A DNA stretch of 64,000 nt from Phytophthora hibernalis (Eukaryota; Oomycota; Peronosporomycetes; Peronosporales; Peronosporaceae). Shown here one piece after another: positions 13,201 to 28,000 of this stretch; position 1 is the stretch's first letter, and each line of letters opens with the position of its first letter. The notes below the pieces were generated by a model, which ran no database searches, was not told the origin of the DNA, and was given only the letters and a program-made list of their open reading frames with translations. The stretch is from assembly GCA_012656075.1 (NCBI GenBank), contig JAAKBF010000317.1:1-64000 (forward strand). The letters run 5' to 3'. A program made the position numbers and the translations under genes.

Positions 13201-16200
13201 CGTATAGCGCCATCAACCCTGAGCGCGTAATCATCCCCCAAAGCGAGTCATCAACCCTAGTGCGTCATCGGCTCCCACAGCGCGTCATCGCCTCCCGTAT
13301 AGCGCCATCAACCCTGGAGCGCGTAATCATCCCCAAAGCGAGTCATCAACCCTGGTGCGTCATCGGCTCCCACAGCGCGTCATCGCCTCCCGTATAGCGC
13401 CATCAACCCTGAGCGCGTAATCATCCCCAAAGCGAGTCATCAACCCTAGTGCGTCATCGGCTCCCACAGCGTCATCGCCTCCCGTATAGCGCCATCAACC
13501 CTGGAGCGCGTAATCATCCCCCAAAGCGAGTCATCAACCCTGGTGCGTCATCGGCTCCCACAGCGCGTCATCGCCTCCCGTATAGCGCCATCAACCCTGC
13601 AGCGCGTAATCATCCCCCAAAGCGAGTCATCAACCCTAGTGCGTCATCGGCTCCCACAGCGCGTCATCGCCTCCCGTATAGCGCCATCAACCCTGGAGCG
13701 CGTAATCATCCCCCAAAGCGAGTCATCAACCTTGGTGCGTCATCGGCTCCCACAGCGCGTCATCGCCTCCCGTATAGCGCCATCAACCCTGGAGCGCGTC
13801 ATCCCCCAAAGCGAGTCATCAACCCTAGTGCGTCATCGGCTCCCACAGCGCGTCATCGCCTCCCGTATAGCGCCATCAACCCTGGAGCGCGTAATCATCC
13901 CCCAAAGCGAGTCATCAACCCTGGTGCGTCATCGGCTCCCACAGCGCGTCATCGCCTCCCGTATAGCGCCATCAACCCTGGAGCGCGTAATCATCCCCCA
14001 AAGCGAGTCATCAACCCTGGTGCGTCATCGGCTCCCACAGCGCGTCATCGCCTCCCGTATAGCGCCATCAACCCTGGAGCGCGTAATCATCCCCCAAAGC
14101 GAGTCATCAACCCTAGTGCGTCATCGGCTCCCACAGCGCGTCATCGCCTCCCGTATAGCGCCATCAACCCTGCAGCGCGTAATCATCCCCCAAAGCGAGT
14201 CATCAACCCTGGTGCGTCATCGGCTCCCACAGCGCGTCATCGCCTCCCGTATAGCGCCATCAACCCTGGAGCGCGTAATCATCCCCAAAGCGAGTCATCA
14301 ACCCTAGTGCGTCATCGGCTCCCACAGCGCGTCATCGCCTCCCGTATAGCGCCATCAACCCTGGAGCGCGTAATCATCCCCCAAAGCGAGTCATCAACCC
14401 TGGTGCGTCATCGGCTCCCACAGCGTCATCGCCTCCCGTATAGCGCCATCAACCCTGGAGCGCGTAATCATCCCCAAAGCGAGTCATCAACCCTGGTGCG
14501 TCATCGGCTCCCACAGCGCGTCATCGCCTCCCGTATAGCGCCATCAACCCTGCAGCGCGTAATCATCCCCCAAAGCGAGTCATCAACCCTAGTGCGTCAT
14601 CGGCTCCCACAGCGCGTCATCGCCTCCCGTATAGCGCCATCAACCCTGAGCGCGTAATCATCCCCCAAAGCGAGTCATCAACCCTAGTGCGTCATCGGCT
14701 CCCACAGCGTCATCGCCTCCCGTATAGCGCCATCAACCCTGGAGCGCGTAATCATCCCCCAAAGCGAGTCATCAACCCTAGTGCGTCATCGGCTCACAGC
14801 GCGTCATCGCCTCCCGTATAGCGCCATCAACCCTGCAGCGCGTAATCATCCCCCAAAGCGAGTCATCAACCTGGTGCGTCATCGGCTCCCACAGCGCGTC
14901 ATCGCCTCCCGTATAGCGCCATCAACCCTGGAGCGCGTAATCATCCCCAAAGCGAGTCATCAACCCTGGTGCGTCATCGGCTCCCACAGCGCGTCATCGC
15001 CTCCCGTATAGCGCCATCAACCCTGGAGCGCGTAATCATCCCCAAAGCGAGTCATCAACCCTAGTGCGTCATCGGCTCCCACAGCGCGTCATCGCCTCCC
15101 GTATAGCGCCATCAACCCTGGAGCGCGTAATCATCCCCAAAGCGAGTCATCAACCTGGTGCGTCATCGGCTCCCACAGCGCGTCATCGCCTCCCGTATAG
15201 CGCCATCAACCCTGGAGCGCGTAATCATCCCCCAAAGCGAGTCATCAACCCTGGTGCGTCATCGGCTCCCACAGCGCGTCATCGCCTCCCGTATAGCGCC
15301 ATCAACCCTGAGCGCGTAATCATTCCCCAAAGCGAGTCATCAACCTTGGTGCGTCATCGGCTCCCACAGCGCGCATCGCCTCCCGTATAGCGCCATCAAC
15401 CCTGGAGCGCGTAATCATCCCCCAAAGCGAGTCATCAACCTTGTGCGTCATCGGCTCCCACAGCGCGTTATCGCCTCCCGTATAGCGCCATCAACCCTGG
15501 CGCGTAATCATCCCCCAAAGCGAGTCATCAACCTGGTGCGTCATCGGCTCCCACAGCGCGTCATCGCCTCCCGTATAGCGCCATCAACCCTGGAGCGCGT
15601 AATCATCCCCCAAAGCGAGTCATCAACCCTGGTGCGTCATCGGCTCCCACAGCGCGTCATCGCCTCCCGTATAGCGCCATCAACCCTGGAGCGCGTAATC
15701 ATCCCCCAAAGCGAGTCATCAACCCTGGTGCGTCATCGGCTCCCACAGCGTCATCGCCTCCCGTATAGCGCCATCAACCCTGGAGCGCGTAATCATCCCC
15801 CAAAGCGAGTCATCAACCCTAGTGCGTCATCGGCTCCCACAGCGTCATCGCCTCCCGTATAGCGCCATCAACCCTGCAGCGCGTAATCATCCCCCAAAGC
15901 GAGTCATCAACCCTGGTGCGTCATCGGCTCCCACAGAGCGTTATCGCCTCCCGTATAGCGCCATCAACCCTGGAGCGCGTAATCATCCCCCAAAGCGAGT
16001 CATCAACCCTGGTGCGTCATCGGCTCACAGCGTCATCGCCTCCCGTATAGCGCCATCAACCCTGCAGCGCGTAATCATCCCCCAAAGCGAGTCATCAACC
16101 TTGGTGCGTCATCGGCTCCCACAGCGCGTCATCGCCTCCCGTATAGCGCCATCAACCCTGCAGCGCGTAATCATTCCCCAAAGCGAGTCATCAACCCTGG

Positions 16201-17430
16201 TGCGTCATCGGCTCACAGCGCGTCATCGCCTCCCGTATAGCGCCATCAACCCTGGAGCGCGTAATCATCCCCCAAAGCGAGTCATCAACCCTGGTGCGTC
16301 ATCGGCTCCCACAGCGCGTCATCGCCTCCCGTATAGCGCCATCAACCCTGGAGCGCGTAATCATCCCCAAAGCGAGTCATCAACCCTGGTGCGTCATCGG
16401 CTCCCACAGCGCGTCATCGCCTCCCGTATAGCGCCATCAACCCTGCAGCGCGTAATCATCCCCAAAGCGAGTCATCAACCCTGGTGCGTCATCGGCTCCC
16501 ACAGCGCGTCATCGCCTCCCGTATAGCGCCATCAACCCTGAGCGCGTAATCATCCCCAAAGCGAGTCATCAACCCTAGTGCGTCATCGGCTCCCACAGCG
16601 CGTCATCGCCTCCCGTATAGCGCCATCAACCCTGGAGCGCGTAATCATCCCCCAAAGCGAGTCATCAACCCTGGTGCGTCATCGGCTCACAGCGCGTTAT
16701 CGCCTCCCGTATAGCGCCATCAACCCTGCAGCGCGTAATCATCCCCCAAAGCGAGTCATCAACCCTGGTGCGTCATCGGTCCCACAGCGCGTCATCGCCT
16801 CCCGTATAGCGCCATCAACCCTGCAGCGCGTAATCATCCCCCAAAGCGAGTCATCAACCCTAGTGCGTCATCGGCTCCCACAGCGCGTCATCGCCTCCCG
16901 TATAGCGCCATCAACCCTGGAGCGCGTAATCATCCCCCAAAGCGAGTCATCAACCCTGGTGCGTCATCGGCTCACAGCGCGTCATCGCCTCCCGTATAGC
17001 GCCATCAACCCTGCAGCGCGTAATCATCCCCCAAAGCGAGTCATCAACCCTGGTGCGTCATCGGCTCCCACAGCGCGTCATCGCCTCCCGTATAGCGCCA
17101 TCAACCCTGCAGCGCGTAATCATCCCCCAAAGCGAGTCATCAACCCTGGTGCGTCATCGGCTCCCACAGCGCGTTATCGCCTCCCGTATAGCGCCATCAA
17201 CCCTGGAGCGCGTAATCATCCCCAAAGCGAGTCATCAACCCTGGTGCGTCATCGGCTCCCACAGCGCGTTCATCCTCCCGTATAGCGCCATCAACCCTGG
17301 AGCGCGTAATCATCCCCCAAAGCGAGTCATCAACCCTGGTGCGTCATCGGCTCCCACAGCGCGTCATCGCCTCCCGTATAGCGCCATCAACCCTGGAGCG
17401 CGTAATCATCCCCCAAAGCGAGTCATCAAC
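1241..17430 (+). repeat. Regular sub-block of left array
   Basis: Mostly full-length monomers with the GGCTCCCACAGCGCG form, mixed CTGGAG and CTGCAG, and mixed C4 and C5. The longest run of almost only 96-bp monomers is 13449-14657. Short divergent monomers occur near 11030-11110, where several deletions lie close together. I see nothing other than satellite in this stretch. Confidence 0.85.
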
Positions 17431-19002
17431 CCTGGTGCGTCATCGGCTGCACAGAGCGTTATCGCCTCCCGTATAGCGCCATCAACCCTGCAGCGCGTAA
17501 TCATCCCCCAAAGCGAGTCATCAACCCTAGTGCGTCATCGGCTCCCACAGCGTCATCGCCCCGTATAGCGCCATCAACCCTGGAGCGCGTAATCATTCCC
17601 CAAAGCGAGTCATCAACCCTGGTGCGTCATCGGCTCCCACAGCGTCATCGCCTCCCGTATAGCGCCATCAACCCTGGAGCGCGTAATCATCCCCAAAGCG
17701 AGTCATCAACCCTGGTGCGTCATCGGCTCTCACAGCGCGTCATCGCCTCCCGTATAGCGCCATCAACCCTGCAGCGCGTAATCATCCCCAAAGCGAGTCA
17801 TCAACCCTGGTGCGTCATCGGTTGCACAGAGCGTTATCGCCTCCCGTATAGCGCCATCAACCCTGGAGCGCGTAATCATCCCCCAAAGCGAGTCATCAAC
17901 CCTGGTGCGTCATCGGCTCCCACAGCGCGTCATCGCCTCCCGTATAGCGCCATCAACCCTGCAGCGCGTAATCATCCCCAAAGCGAGTCATCAACCCTGG
18001 TGCGTCATCCTGTTGCACAGAGCGTTATCGCCTCCCGTATAGCGCCATCAACCCTGGAGCGTAATCATCCCCAAAGCGAGTCATCAACCCTGGTGCGTCA
18101 TCGGCTCTCACAGCGCGTCATCGCCTCCCGTATAGCGCCATCAACCCTGCAGCGCGTAATCATCCCCAAAGCGAGTCATCAACCCTGGTGCGTCATCGGC
18201 TCCCACAGCGTTATCGCCTCCCGTATAGCGCCATCAACCCTGCAGCGCGTAATCATCCCCCAAAGCGAGTCATCAACCCTGGTGCGTCATCGGTTGCACA
18301 GAGCGTTATCGCCTCCCGTATAGCGCCATCAACCCTGGAGCGCGTAATCATCCCCCAAAGCGAGTCATCAACCCTGGTGCGTCATCGGCTCACAGCGCGT
18401 CATCGCCTCCCGTATAGCGCCATCAACCCTGCAGCGCGTAATCATCCCCCAAAGCGAGTCATCAACCCTGGTGCGTCATCGGTCCCACAGAGCGTTATCG
18501 CCTCCCGTATAGCGCCATCAACCCTGCAGCGCGTAATCATCCCCAAAGCGAGTCATCAACCTTGGTGCGTCATCGGCTCTCACAGCGCGTCATCGCCTCC
18601 CGTATAGCGCCATCAACCCTGCAGCGCGTAATCATTCCCCAAAGCGAGTCATCAACCCTGGTGCGTCATCGGCTCCCACAGCGCGTCATCGCCTCCCGTA
18701 TAGCGCCATCAACCCTGCAGCGCGTAATCATCCCCAAAGCGAGTCATCAACCCTGGTGCGTCATCGGCTGCACAGAGCGTTATCGCCTCCCGTATAGCGC
18801 CATCAACCCTGCAGCGCGTAATCATCCCCCAAAGCGAGTCATCAACCCTGGTGCGTCATCGGCTGCACAGAGCGTTATCGCCTCCCGTATAGCGCCATCA
18901 ACCCTGCAGCGCGTAATCATCCCCCAAAGCGAGTCATCAACCCTGGTGCGTCATCGGTTCCACAGAGCGTCATCGCCTCCCGTATAGCGCCATCAACCCT
19001 GC

Positions 19003-22000
19003 AGCGCGTCCCCAAAGCGAGTCATCAACCTGGTGCGTCATCGGCTCCCACAGCGCGTCATCGCCTCCCGTATAGCGCCATCAACCCTGCAGCGCGTAAT
19101 CATCCCCAAAGCGAGTCATCAACCCTAGTGCGTCATCGGCTCCCACAGCGCGTCATCGCCTCCCGTATAGCGCCATCAACCCTGCAGCGCGTAATCATCC
19201 CCCAAAGCGAGTCATCAACCCTGGTGCGTCATCGGCTCTCACAGCGCGTCATCGCCTCCCGTATAGCGCCATCAACCCTGCAGCGCGTAATCATCCCCAA
19301 AGCGAGTCATCAACCCTAGTGCGTCATCGGCTCCCACAGCGCGTCATCGCCTCCCGTATAGCGCCATCAACCCTGCAGCGCGTAATCATCCCCCAAAGCG
19401 AGTCATCAACCCTGGTGCGTCATCGGCTCTCACAGCGCGTCATCGCCTCCCGTATAGCGCCATCAACCCTGGAGCGCGTAATCATCCCCAAAGCGAGTCA
19501 TCAACCCTGGTGCGTCATCGGCTCCCACAGCGCGTCATCGCCTCCCGTATAGCGCCATCAACCCTGGAGCGCGTAATCATCCCCCAAAGCGAGTCATCAA
19601 CCCTGGTGCGTCATCGGCTCCCACAGCGCGTCATCGCCTCCCGTATAGCGCCATCAACCCTGCAGCGCGTAATCATCCCCAAAGCGAGTCATCAACCCTG
19701 GTGCGTCATCGGCTCCCACAGCGCGTTATCGCCTCCCGTATAGCGCCATCAACCCTGCAGCGCGTAATCATCCCCCAAAGCGAGTCATCAACCCTGGTGC
19801 GTCATCGGCTGCACAGAGCGTTATCGCCTCCCGTATAGCGCCATCAACCCTGCAGCGCGTAATCATCCCCCAAAGCGAGTCATCAACCCTGGTGCGTCAT
19901 CTGTTGCACAGCGCGTTATCGCCTCCCGTATAGCGCCATCAACCCTGCAGCGCGTAATCATCCCCAAAGCGAGTCATCAACCCTTGCGTCATCGGCTCCC
20001 ACAGAGCGTTATCGCCTCCCGTATAGCGCCATCAACCCTGGAGCGCGTAATCATCCCCCAAAGCGAGTCATCAACCCTGGTGCGTCATCGGCTCACAGCG
20101 TCATCGCCTCCCGTATAGCGCCATCAACCCTGCAGCGCGTAATCATTCCCCAAAGCGAGTCATCAACCTTGGTGCGTCATCGGCTCCCACAGCGTCATCG
20201 CCTCCCGTATAGCGCCATCAACCCTGGAGCGCGTAATCATCCCCAAAGCGAGTCATCAACCCTGGTGCGTCATCGGCTCTCACAGCGCGTCATCGCCTCC
20301 CGTATAGCGCCATCAACCCTGCAGCGCGTAATCATCCCCCAAAGCGAGTCATCAACCCTGGTGCGTCATCGGTTGCACAGAGCGTCATCGCCTCCCGTAT
20401 AGCGCCATCAACCCTGAGCGCGTAATCATCCCCCAAAGCGAGTCATCAACCCTGGTGCGTCATCGGCTCCACAGCGCGTCATCGCCTCCCGTATAGCGCC
20501 ATCAACCCTGGAGCGCGTAATCATCCCCCAAAGCGAGTCATCAACCCTGGTGCGTCATCGGCTTCCACAGAGCGTCATCGCCTCCCGTATAGCGCCATCA
20601 ACCCTGGAGCGCGTAATCATCCCCAAAGCGAGTCATCAACCCTGGTGCGTCATCGGCTCACAGCGCGTCATCGCCTCCCGTATAGCGCCATCAACCCTGC
20701 AGCGCGTAATCATCCCCCAAAGCGAGTCATCAACCTTGCGTCATCGGCTCCCACAGCGTCATCGCCTCCCGTATAGCGCCATCAACCCTGCAGCGCGTAA
20801 TCATCCCCCAAAGCGAGTCATCAACCCTGGTGCGTCATCGGCTCACAGCGCGTCATCGCCTCCCGTATAGCGCCATCAACCCTGGAGCGCGTAATCATCC
20901 CCAAAGCGAGTCATCAACCCTGGTGCGTCATCGGTTCCACAGAGCGTTATCGCCTCCCGTATAGCGCCATCAACCCTGGAGCGCGTAATCATCCCCCAAA
21001 GCGAGTCATCAACCCTGGTGCGTCATCGGTTGCACAGAGCGTTATCGCCTCCCGTATAGCGCCATCAACCCAGCGCGTAATCATCCCCAAAGCGAGTCAT
21101 CAACCCTGGTGCGTCATCGGTTGCACAGAGCGTTATCGCCTCCCGTATAGCGCCATCAACCCTGCAGCGCGTCCCCAAAGCGAGTCATCAACCTGGTGCG
21201 TCATCGGCTCCCACAGCGCGTCATCGCCTCCCGTATAGCGCCATCAACCCTGGAGCGCGTAATCATCCCCCAAAGCGAGTCATCAACCCTGGTGCGTCAT
21301 CGGCTCCCACAGCGCGTCATCGCCTCCCGTATAGCGCCATCAACCCTGGAGCGCGTAATCATCCCCCAAAGCGAGTCATCAACCCTAGTGCGTCATCGGC
21401 TCCCACAGCGTCATCGCCTCCCGTATAGCGCCATCAACCCTGCAGCGCGTAATCATCCCCAAAGCGAGTCATCAACCCTGGTGCGTCATCGGCTCCCACA
21501 GCGCGTTATCGCCTCCCGTATAGCGCCATCAACCCTGGAGCGCGTAATCATCCCCCAAAGCGAGTCATCAACCCTGGTGCGTCATCGGCTCACAGCGCGT
21601 CATCGCCTCCCGTATAGCGCCATCAACCCTGCAGCGCGTAATCATCCCCAAAGCGAGTCATCAACCTGTGCGTCATCGGCTCCCACAGCGCGTCATCGCC
21701 TCCCGTATAGCGCCATCAACCCTGGAGCGCGTAATCATCCCCAAAGCGAGTCATCAACCCTGGTGCGTCATCGGCTCCCACAGCGCGTCATCGCCTCCCG
21801 TATAGCGCCATCAACCCTGGAGCGCGTAATCATCCCCCAAAGCGAGTCATCAACCCTGGTGCGTCATCGGCTCCCACAGCGCGTCATCGCCTCCCGTATA
21901 GCGCCATCAACCCTGGAGCGCGTAATCATCCCCCAAAGCGAGTCATCAACCCTAGTGCGTCATCGGCTCCCACAGCGTCATCGCCTCCCGTATAGCGCCA

Positions 22001-25000
22001 TCAACCCTGGAGCGCGTAATCATCCCCAAAGCGAGTCATCAACCCTAGTGCGTCATCGGCTCCCACAGCGCGTCATCGCCTCCCGTATAGCGCCATCAAC
22101 CCTGCAGCGCGTAATCATCCCCAAAGCGAGTCATCAACCCTGGTGCGTCATCGGCTCCCACAGCGCGTCATCGCCTCCCGTATAGCGCCATCAACCCTGC
22201 AGCGCGTAATCATCCCCAAAGCGAGTCATCAACCTAGTGCGTCATCGGCTCCCACAGCGCGTCATCGCCTCCCGTATAGCGCCATCAACCCTGAGCGCGT
22301 AATCATCCCCCAAAGCGAGTCATCAACCCTAGTGCGTCATCGGCTCCCACAGCGCGTCATCGCCTCCCGTATAGCGCCATCAACCCTGAGCGCGTAATCA
22401 TCCCCCAAAGCGAGTCATCAACCCTAGTGCGTCATCGGCTCCCACAGCGCGTCATCGCCTCCCGTATAGCGCCATCAACCCTGAGCGCGTAATCATCCCC
22501 AAAGCGAGTCATCAACCTTGGTGTCATCGGCTCCCACAGCGCGTCATCGCCTCCCGTATAGCGCCATCAACCCTGGAGCGCGTAATCATCCCCAAAGCGA
22601 GTCATCAACCCTAGTGCGTCATCGGCTCCCACAGCGTCATCGCCTCCCGTATAGCGCCATCAACCCTGGAGCGCGTAATCATCCCCCAAAGCGAGTCATC
22701 AACCCTGGTGCGTCATCGGTTGCACAGAGCGTTATCGCCTCCCGTATAGCGCCATCAACCCTGGAGCGCGTAATCATCCCCCAAAGCGAGTCATCAACCC
22801 TGGTGCGTCATCGGCTGCACAGAGCGTTATCGCCTCCCGTATAGCGCCATCAACCCTGCAGCGCGTCCCCAAAGCGAGTCATCAACCCTGGTGCGTCATC
22901 GGCTCCCACAGCGCGTCATCGCCTCCCGTATAGCGCCATCAACCCTGCAGCGCGTAATCATCCCCCAAAGCGAGTCATCAACCCTGGTGCGTCATCGGCT
23001 CCCACAGCGCGTCATCGCCTCCCGTATAGCGCCATCAACCCTGGAGCGCGTAATCATCCCCCAAAGCGAGTCATCAACCTGGTGCGTCATCGGCTCCCAC
23101 AGCGTCATCGCCTCCCGTATAGCGCCATCAACCCTGGAGCGCGTAATCATCCCCCAAAGCGAGTCATCAACCCTGGCGTCATCGGCTCCCACAGCGCGTC
23201 ATCGCCTCCCGTATAGCGCCATCAACCCTGAGCGCGTAATCATCCCCCAAAGCGAGTCATCAACCCTAGTGCGTCATCGGCTCCCACAGCGCGTCATCGC
23301 CTCCCGTATAGCGCCATCAACCCTGGAGCGCGTAATCATCCCCCAAAGCGAGTCATCAACCCTGGTGCGTCATCGGCTCCCACAGCGCGTCATCGCCTCC
23401 CGTATAGCGCCATCAACCCTGCAGCGCGTAATCATCCCCCAAAGCGAGTCATCAACCCTGGTGCGTCATCCTGTCCACAGAGCGTTATCGCCTCCCGTAT
23501 AGCGCCATCAACCCTGCAGCGCGTCCCCCAAAGCGAGTCATCAACCTGGTGCGTCATCGGCTCCCACAGCGCGTCATCGCCTCCCGTATAGCGCCATCAA
23601 CCCTGGAGCGCGTAATCATCCCCCAAAGCGAGTCATCAACCCTAGTGCGTCATCGGCTCCCACAGCGCGTCATCGCCTCCCGTATAGCGCCATCAACCCT
23701 GGAGCGCGTAATCATCCCCAAAGCGAGTCATCAACCCTAGTGCGTCATCGGCTCCCACAGCGCGTCATCGCCTCCCGTATAGCGCCATCAACCCTGAGCG
23801 CGTAATCATCCCCAAAGCGAGTCATCAACCCTGGTGCGTCATCGGCCCACAGCGCGTCATCGCCTCCCGTATAGCGCCATCAACCCTGGAGCGCGTAATC
23901 ATCCCCAAAGCGAGTCATCAACCCTGGTGCGTCATCGGCTCCACAGCGCGTCATCGCCTCCCGTATAGCGCCATCAACCCTGGAGCGTAATCATCCCCCA
24001 AAGCGAGTCATCAACCCTGGTGCGTCATCGGCTCCCACAGCGCGTCATCGCCTCCCGTATAGCGCCATCAACCCTGCAGCGCGTAATCATCCCCCAAAGC
24101 GAGTCATCAACCCTGGTGCGTCATCGGCTCCACAGCGCGTCATCGCCTCCCGTATAGCGCCATCAACCCTGCAGCGCGTAATCATCCCCCAAAGCGAGTC
24201 ATCAACCCTGGTGCGTCATCGGCTCCCACAGCGCGTCATCGCCTCCCGTATAGCGCCATCAACCCTGGAGCGCGTAATCATCCCCCAAAGCGAGTCATCA
24301 ACCCTGGTGCGTCATCGGCTCCCACAGCGCGTCATCGCCTCCCGTATAGCGCCATCAACCCTGCAGCGCGTAATCATCCCCCAAAGCGAGTCATCAACCC
24401 TGGTGCGTCATCGGCTCCACAGCGCGTCATCGCCTCCCGTATAGCGCCATCAACCCTGCAGCGCGTAATCATCCCCCAAAGCGAGTCATCAACCCTGGTG
24501 CGTCATCGGCTCCACAGCGCGTCATCGCCTCCCGTATAGCGCCATCAACCCTGCAGCGCGTAATCATCCCCCAAAGCGAGTCATCAACCCTGGTGCGTCA
24601 TCTGTTGCACAGAGCGTTATCGCCTGTATAGCGCCATCAACCCTGGAGCGCGTCCCAAAGCGAGTCATCAACCTTGGTGCGTCATCGGCTCCCACAGCGC
24701 GTCATCGCCTCCCGTATAGCGCCATCAACCCTGCAGCGCGTAATCATCCCCCAAAGCGAGTCATCAACCTAGTGCGTCATCGGCTCTCACAGCGCGTCAT
24801 CGCCTCCCGTATAGCGCCATCAACCCTGCAGCGCGTAATCATCCCCCAAAGCGAGTCATCAACCCAGTGCGTCATCGGCTCCCACAGCGTCATCGCCTCC
24901 CGTATAGCGCCATCAACCCTGCAGCGCGTAATCATCCCCCAAAGCGAGTCATCAACCCTGGTGCGTCATCGGCTCCCACAGCGTCATCGCCTCCCGTATA

Positions 25001-28000
25001 GCGCCATCAACCCTGCAGCGCGTAATCATCCCCCAAAGCGAGTCATCAACCTTGGTGCGTCATCGGCTCCCACAGCGCGTCATCGCCTCCCGTATAGCGC
25101 CATCAACCCTGCAGCGCGTAATCATCCCCAAAGCGAGTCATCAACCCTGGTGCGTCATCCTGTCCCACAGCGCGTTATCGCCTCCCGTATAGCGCCATCA
25201 ACCCTGCAGCGCGTAATCATCCCCCAAAGCGAGTCATCAACCCTGGTGCGTCATCGGCTCCCACAGCGCGTTATCGCCTCCCGTATAGCGCCATCAACCC
25301 TGCAGCGCGTAATCATCCCCAAAGCGAGTCATCAACCCTGGTGCGTCATCGGTTGCACAGCGCGTCATCGCCTCCCGTATAGCGCCATCAACCCTGCAGC
25401 GCGTCCCCCAAAGCGAGTCATCAACCCTGGTGCGTCATCGGCTCCCACAGCGCGTCATCGCCTCCCGTATAGCGCCATCAACCCTGCAGCGCGTAATCAT
25501 CCCCCAAAGCGAGTCATCAACCCTGGTGCGTCATCGGCTCCCACAGCGCGTCATCGCCTCCCGTATAGCGCCATCAACCCTGGAGCGCGTAATCATCCCC
25601 CAAAGCGAGTCATCAACCTTGGTGCGTCATCGGCTCCCACAGCGCGTCATCGCCTCCCGTATAGCGCCATCAACCCTGCAGCGCGTAATCATCCCCAAAG
25701 CGAGTCATCAACCTTGGTGCGTCATCGGCTCCCACAGCGCGTCATCGCCTCCCGTATAGCGCCATCAACCCTGAGCGCGTAATCATCCCCAAAGCGAGTC
25801 ATCAACCCTAGTGCGTCATCGGCTCCCACAGCGCGTCATCGCCTCCCGTATAGCGCCATCAACCCTGGAGCGCGTAATCATCCCCCAAAGCGAGTCATCA
25901 ACCCTGGTGCGTCATCGGCTCCCACAGCGCGTCATCGCCTCCCGTATAGCGCCATCAACCCTGCAGCGCGTAATCATCCCCCAAAGCGAGTCATCAACCC
26001 TGGTGCGTCATCGGTTGCACAGCGCGTCATCGCCTCCCGTATAGCGCCATCAACCCTGCAGCGCGTAATCATCCCCCAAAGCGAGTCATCAACCCTGGTG
26101 CGTCATCGGCTCCCACAGCGCGTCATCGCCTCCCGTATAGCGCCATCAACCCTGGAGCGCGTAATCATCCCCAAAGCGAGTCATCAACCCTGGTGCGTCA
26201 TCGGCTCCCACAGCGCGTCATCGCCTCCCGTATAGCGCCATCAACCCTGCAGCGCGTCCCCCAAAGCGAGTCATCAACCTTGGTGCGTCATCGGCTCCCA
26301 CAGCGCGTCATCGCCTCCCGTATAGCGCCATCAACCCTGCAGCGCGTAATCATCCCCAAAGCGAGTCATCAACCCTAGTGCGTCATCGGCTCCCACAGCG
26401 TCATCGCCTCCCGTATAGCGCCATCAACCCTGAGCGCGTAATCATCCCCCAAAGCGAGTCATCAACCCTAGTGCGTCATCGGCTCCCACAGCGCGTCATC
26501 GCCTCCCGTATAGCGCCATCAACCCTGCAGCGCGTAATCATCCCCCAAAGCGAGTCATCAACCCTGGTGCGTCATCGGCTCCCACAGCGCGTCATCGCCT
26601 CCCGTATAGCGCCATCAACCCTGGAGCGCGTAATCATCCCCAAAGCGAGTCATCAACCCTAGTGCGTCATCGGCTCCCACAGCGCGTCATCGCCTCCCGT
26701 ATAGCGCCATCAACCCTGGAGCGCGTAATCATCCCCCAAAGCGAGTCATCAACCCTGCGTCATCGGCTCACACAGCGCGTCATCGCCTCCCGTATAGCGC
26801 CATCAACCCTGGAGCGCGTAATCATCCCCCAAAGCGAGTCATCAACCCTAGTGCGTCATCGGCTCCCACAGCGCGTCATCGCCTCCCGTATAGCGCCATC
26901 AACCCTGCAGCGTAATCATCCCCCAAAGCGAGTCATCAACCCTGGTGCGTCATCGGCTCCCACAGCGCGTCATCGCCCCCGTATAGCCATCAACCCTGGG
27001 CGCGTAATCATCCCCCAAAGCGAGTCATCAACCCTGGTGCGTCATCGGCTCCCACAGCGCGTCATCGCCTCCCGTATAGCGGCATCAACCCTGCAGCGCG
27101 TAATCATCCCCCAAAGCGAGTCATCAACCCTGGCGTCATCGGCTCCCACAGAGCGTCATCGCCTCCCGTATAGCGCCATCAACCCTGCAGCGCGTAATCA
27201 TCCCCAAAGCGAGTCATCAACCCTGGTGCGTCATCGGTTCCACAGCGCGTCATCGCCTCCCGTATAGCGCCATCAACCCTGCAGCGCGTAATCATCCCCA
27301 AAGCGAGTCATCAACCCTGGTGCGTCATCGGTCCCACAGCGCGTTATCGCCTCCCGTATAGCGCCATCAACCCTGCAGCGCGTCCCCAAAGCGAGTCATC
27401 AACCCTGGTGCGTCATCGGCTCCACAGCGCGTCATCGCCTCCCGTATAGCGCCATCAACCCTGCAGCGCGTAATCATCCCCAAAGCGAGTCATCAACCCT
27501 AGTGCGTCATCGGCTCCACAGCGCGTCATCGCCTCCCGTATAGCGCCATCAACCCTGCAGCGCGTAATCATCCCCAAAGCGAGTCATCAACCCTGGTGCG
27601 TCATCGGCTCCCACAGCGCGTCATCGCCTCCCGTATAGCGCCATCAACCCTGCAGCGCGTAATCATCCCCAAAGCGAGTCATCAACCTTGGTGCGTCATC
27701 GGCTCCCACAGCGCGTCATCGCCTCCCGTATAGCGCCATCAACCCTGCAGCGCGTAATCATCCCCCAAAGCGAGTCATCAACCCTGGTGCGTCATCGGTT
27801 CCACAGAGCGTCATCGCCTCCCGTATAGCGCCATCAACCCTGGAGCGCGTAATCATCCCCAAAGCGAGTCATCAACCCTGGTGCGTCATCTGTTGCACAG
27901 CGCGTTATCGCCTCCCGTATAGCGCCATCAACCCTGCAGCGCGTAATCATCCCCCAAAGCGAGTCATCAACCCTGGTGCGTCATCGGCTCCCACAGCGCG

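Noticed and set aside
13449..14657. A 402-codon open frame, and many similar frames of 60-500 codons in both arrays (for example 45012-46538 and 62883-63938 on the minus strand), giving a 32-residue repeat
   Set aside because: 96 bp is divisible by three and two of the six frames of the monomer have no stop, so any run of 96-bp monomers is automatically open. The commonest variants are one-base indels that break the frame, and frames start and stop wherever a 95-bp monomer occurs. The 32-residue unit resembles no repeat-protein family I know.
22992..23192. 66-codon minus-strand frame, also 29092-29304
   Set aside because: It arises only where indels in two adjacent monomers remove the usual stop from the antisense frame of the satellite.
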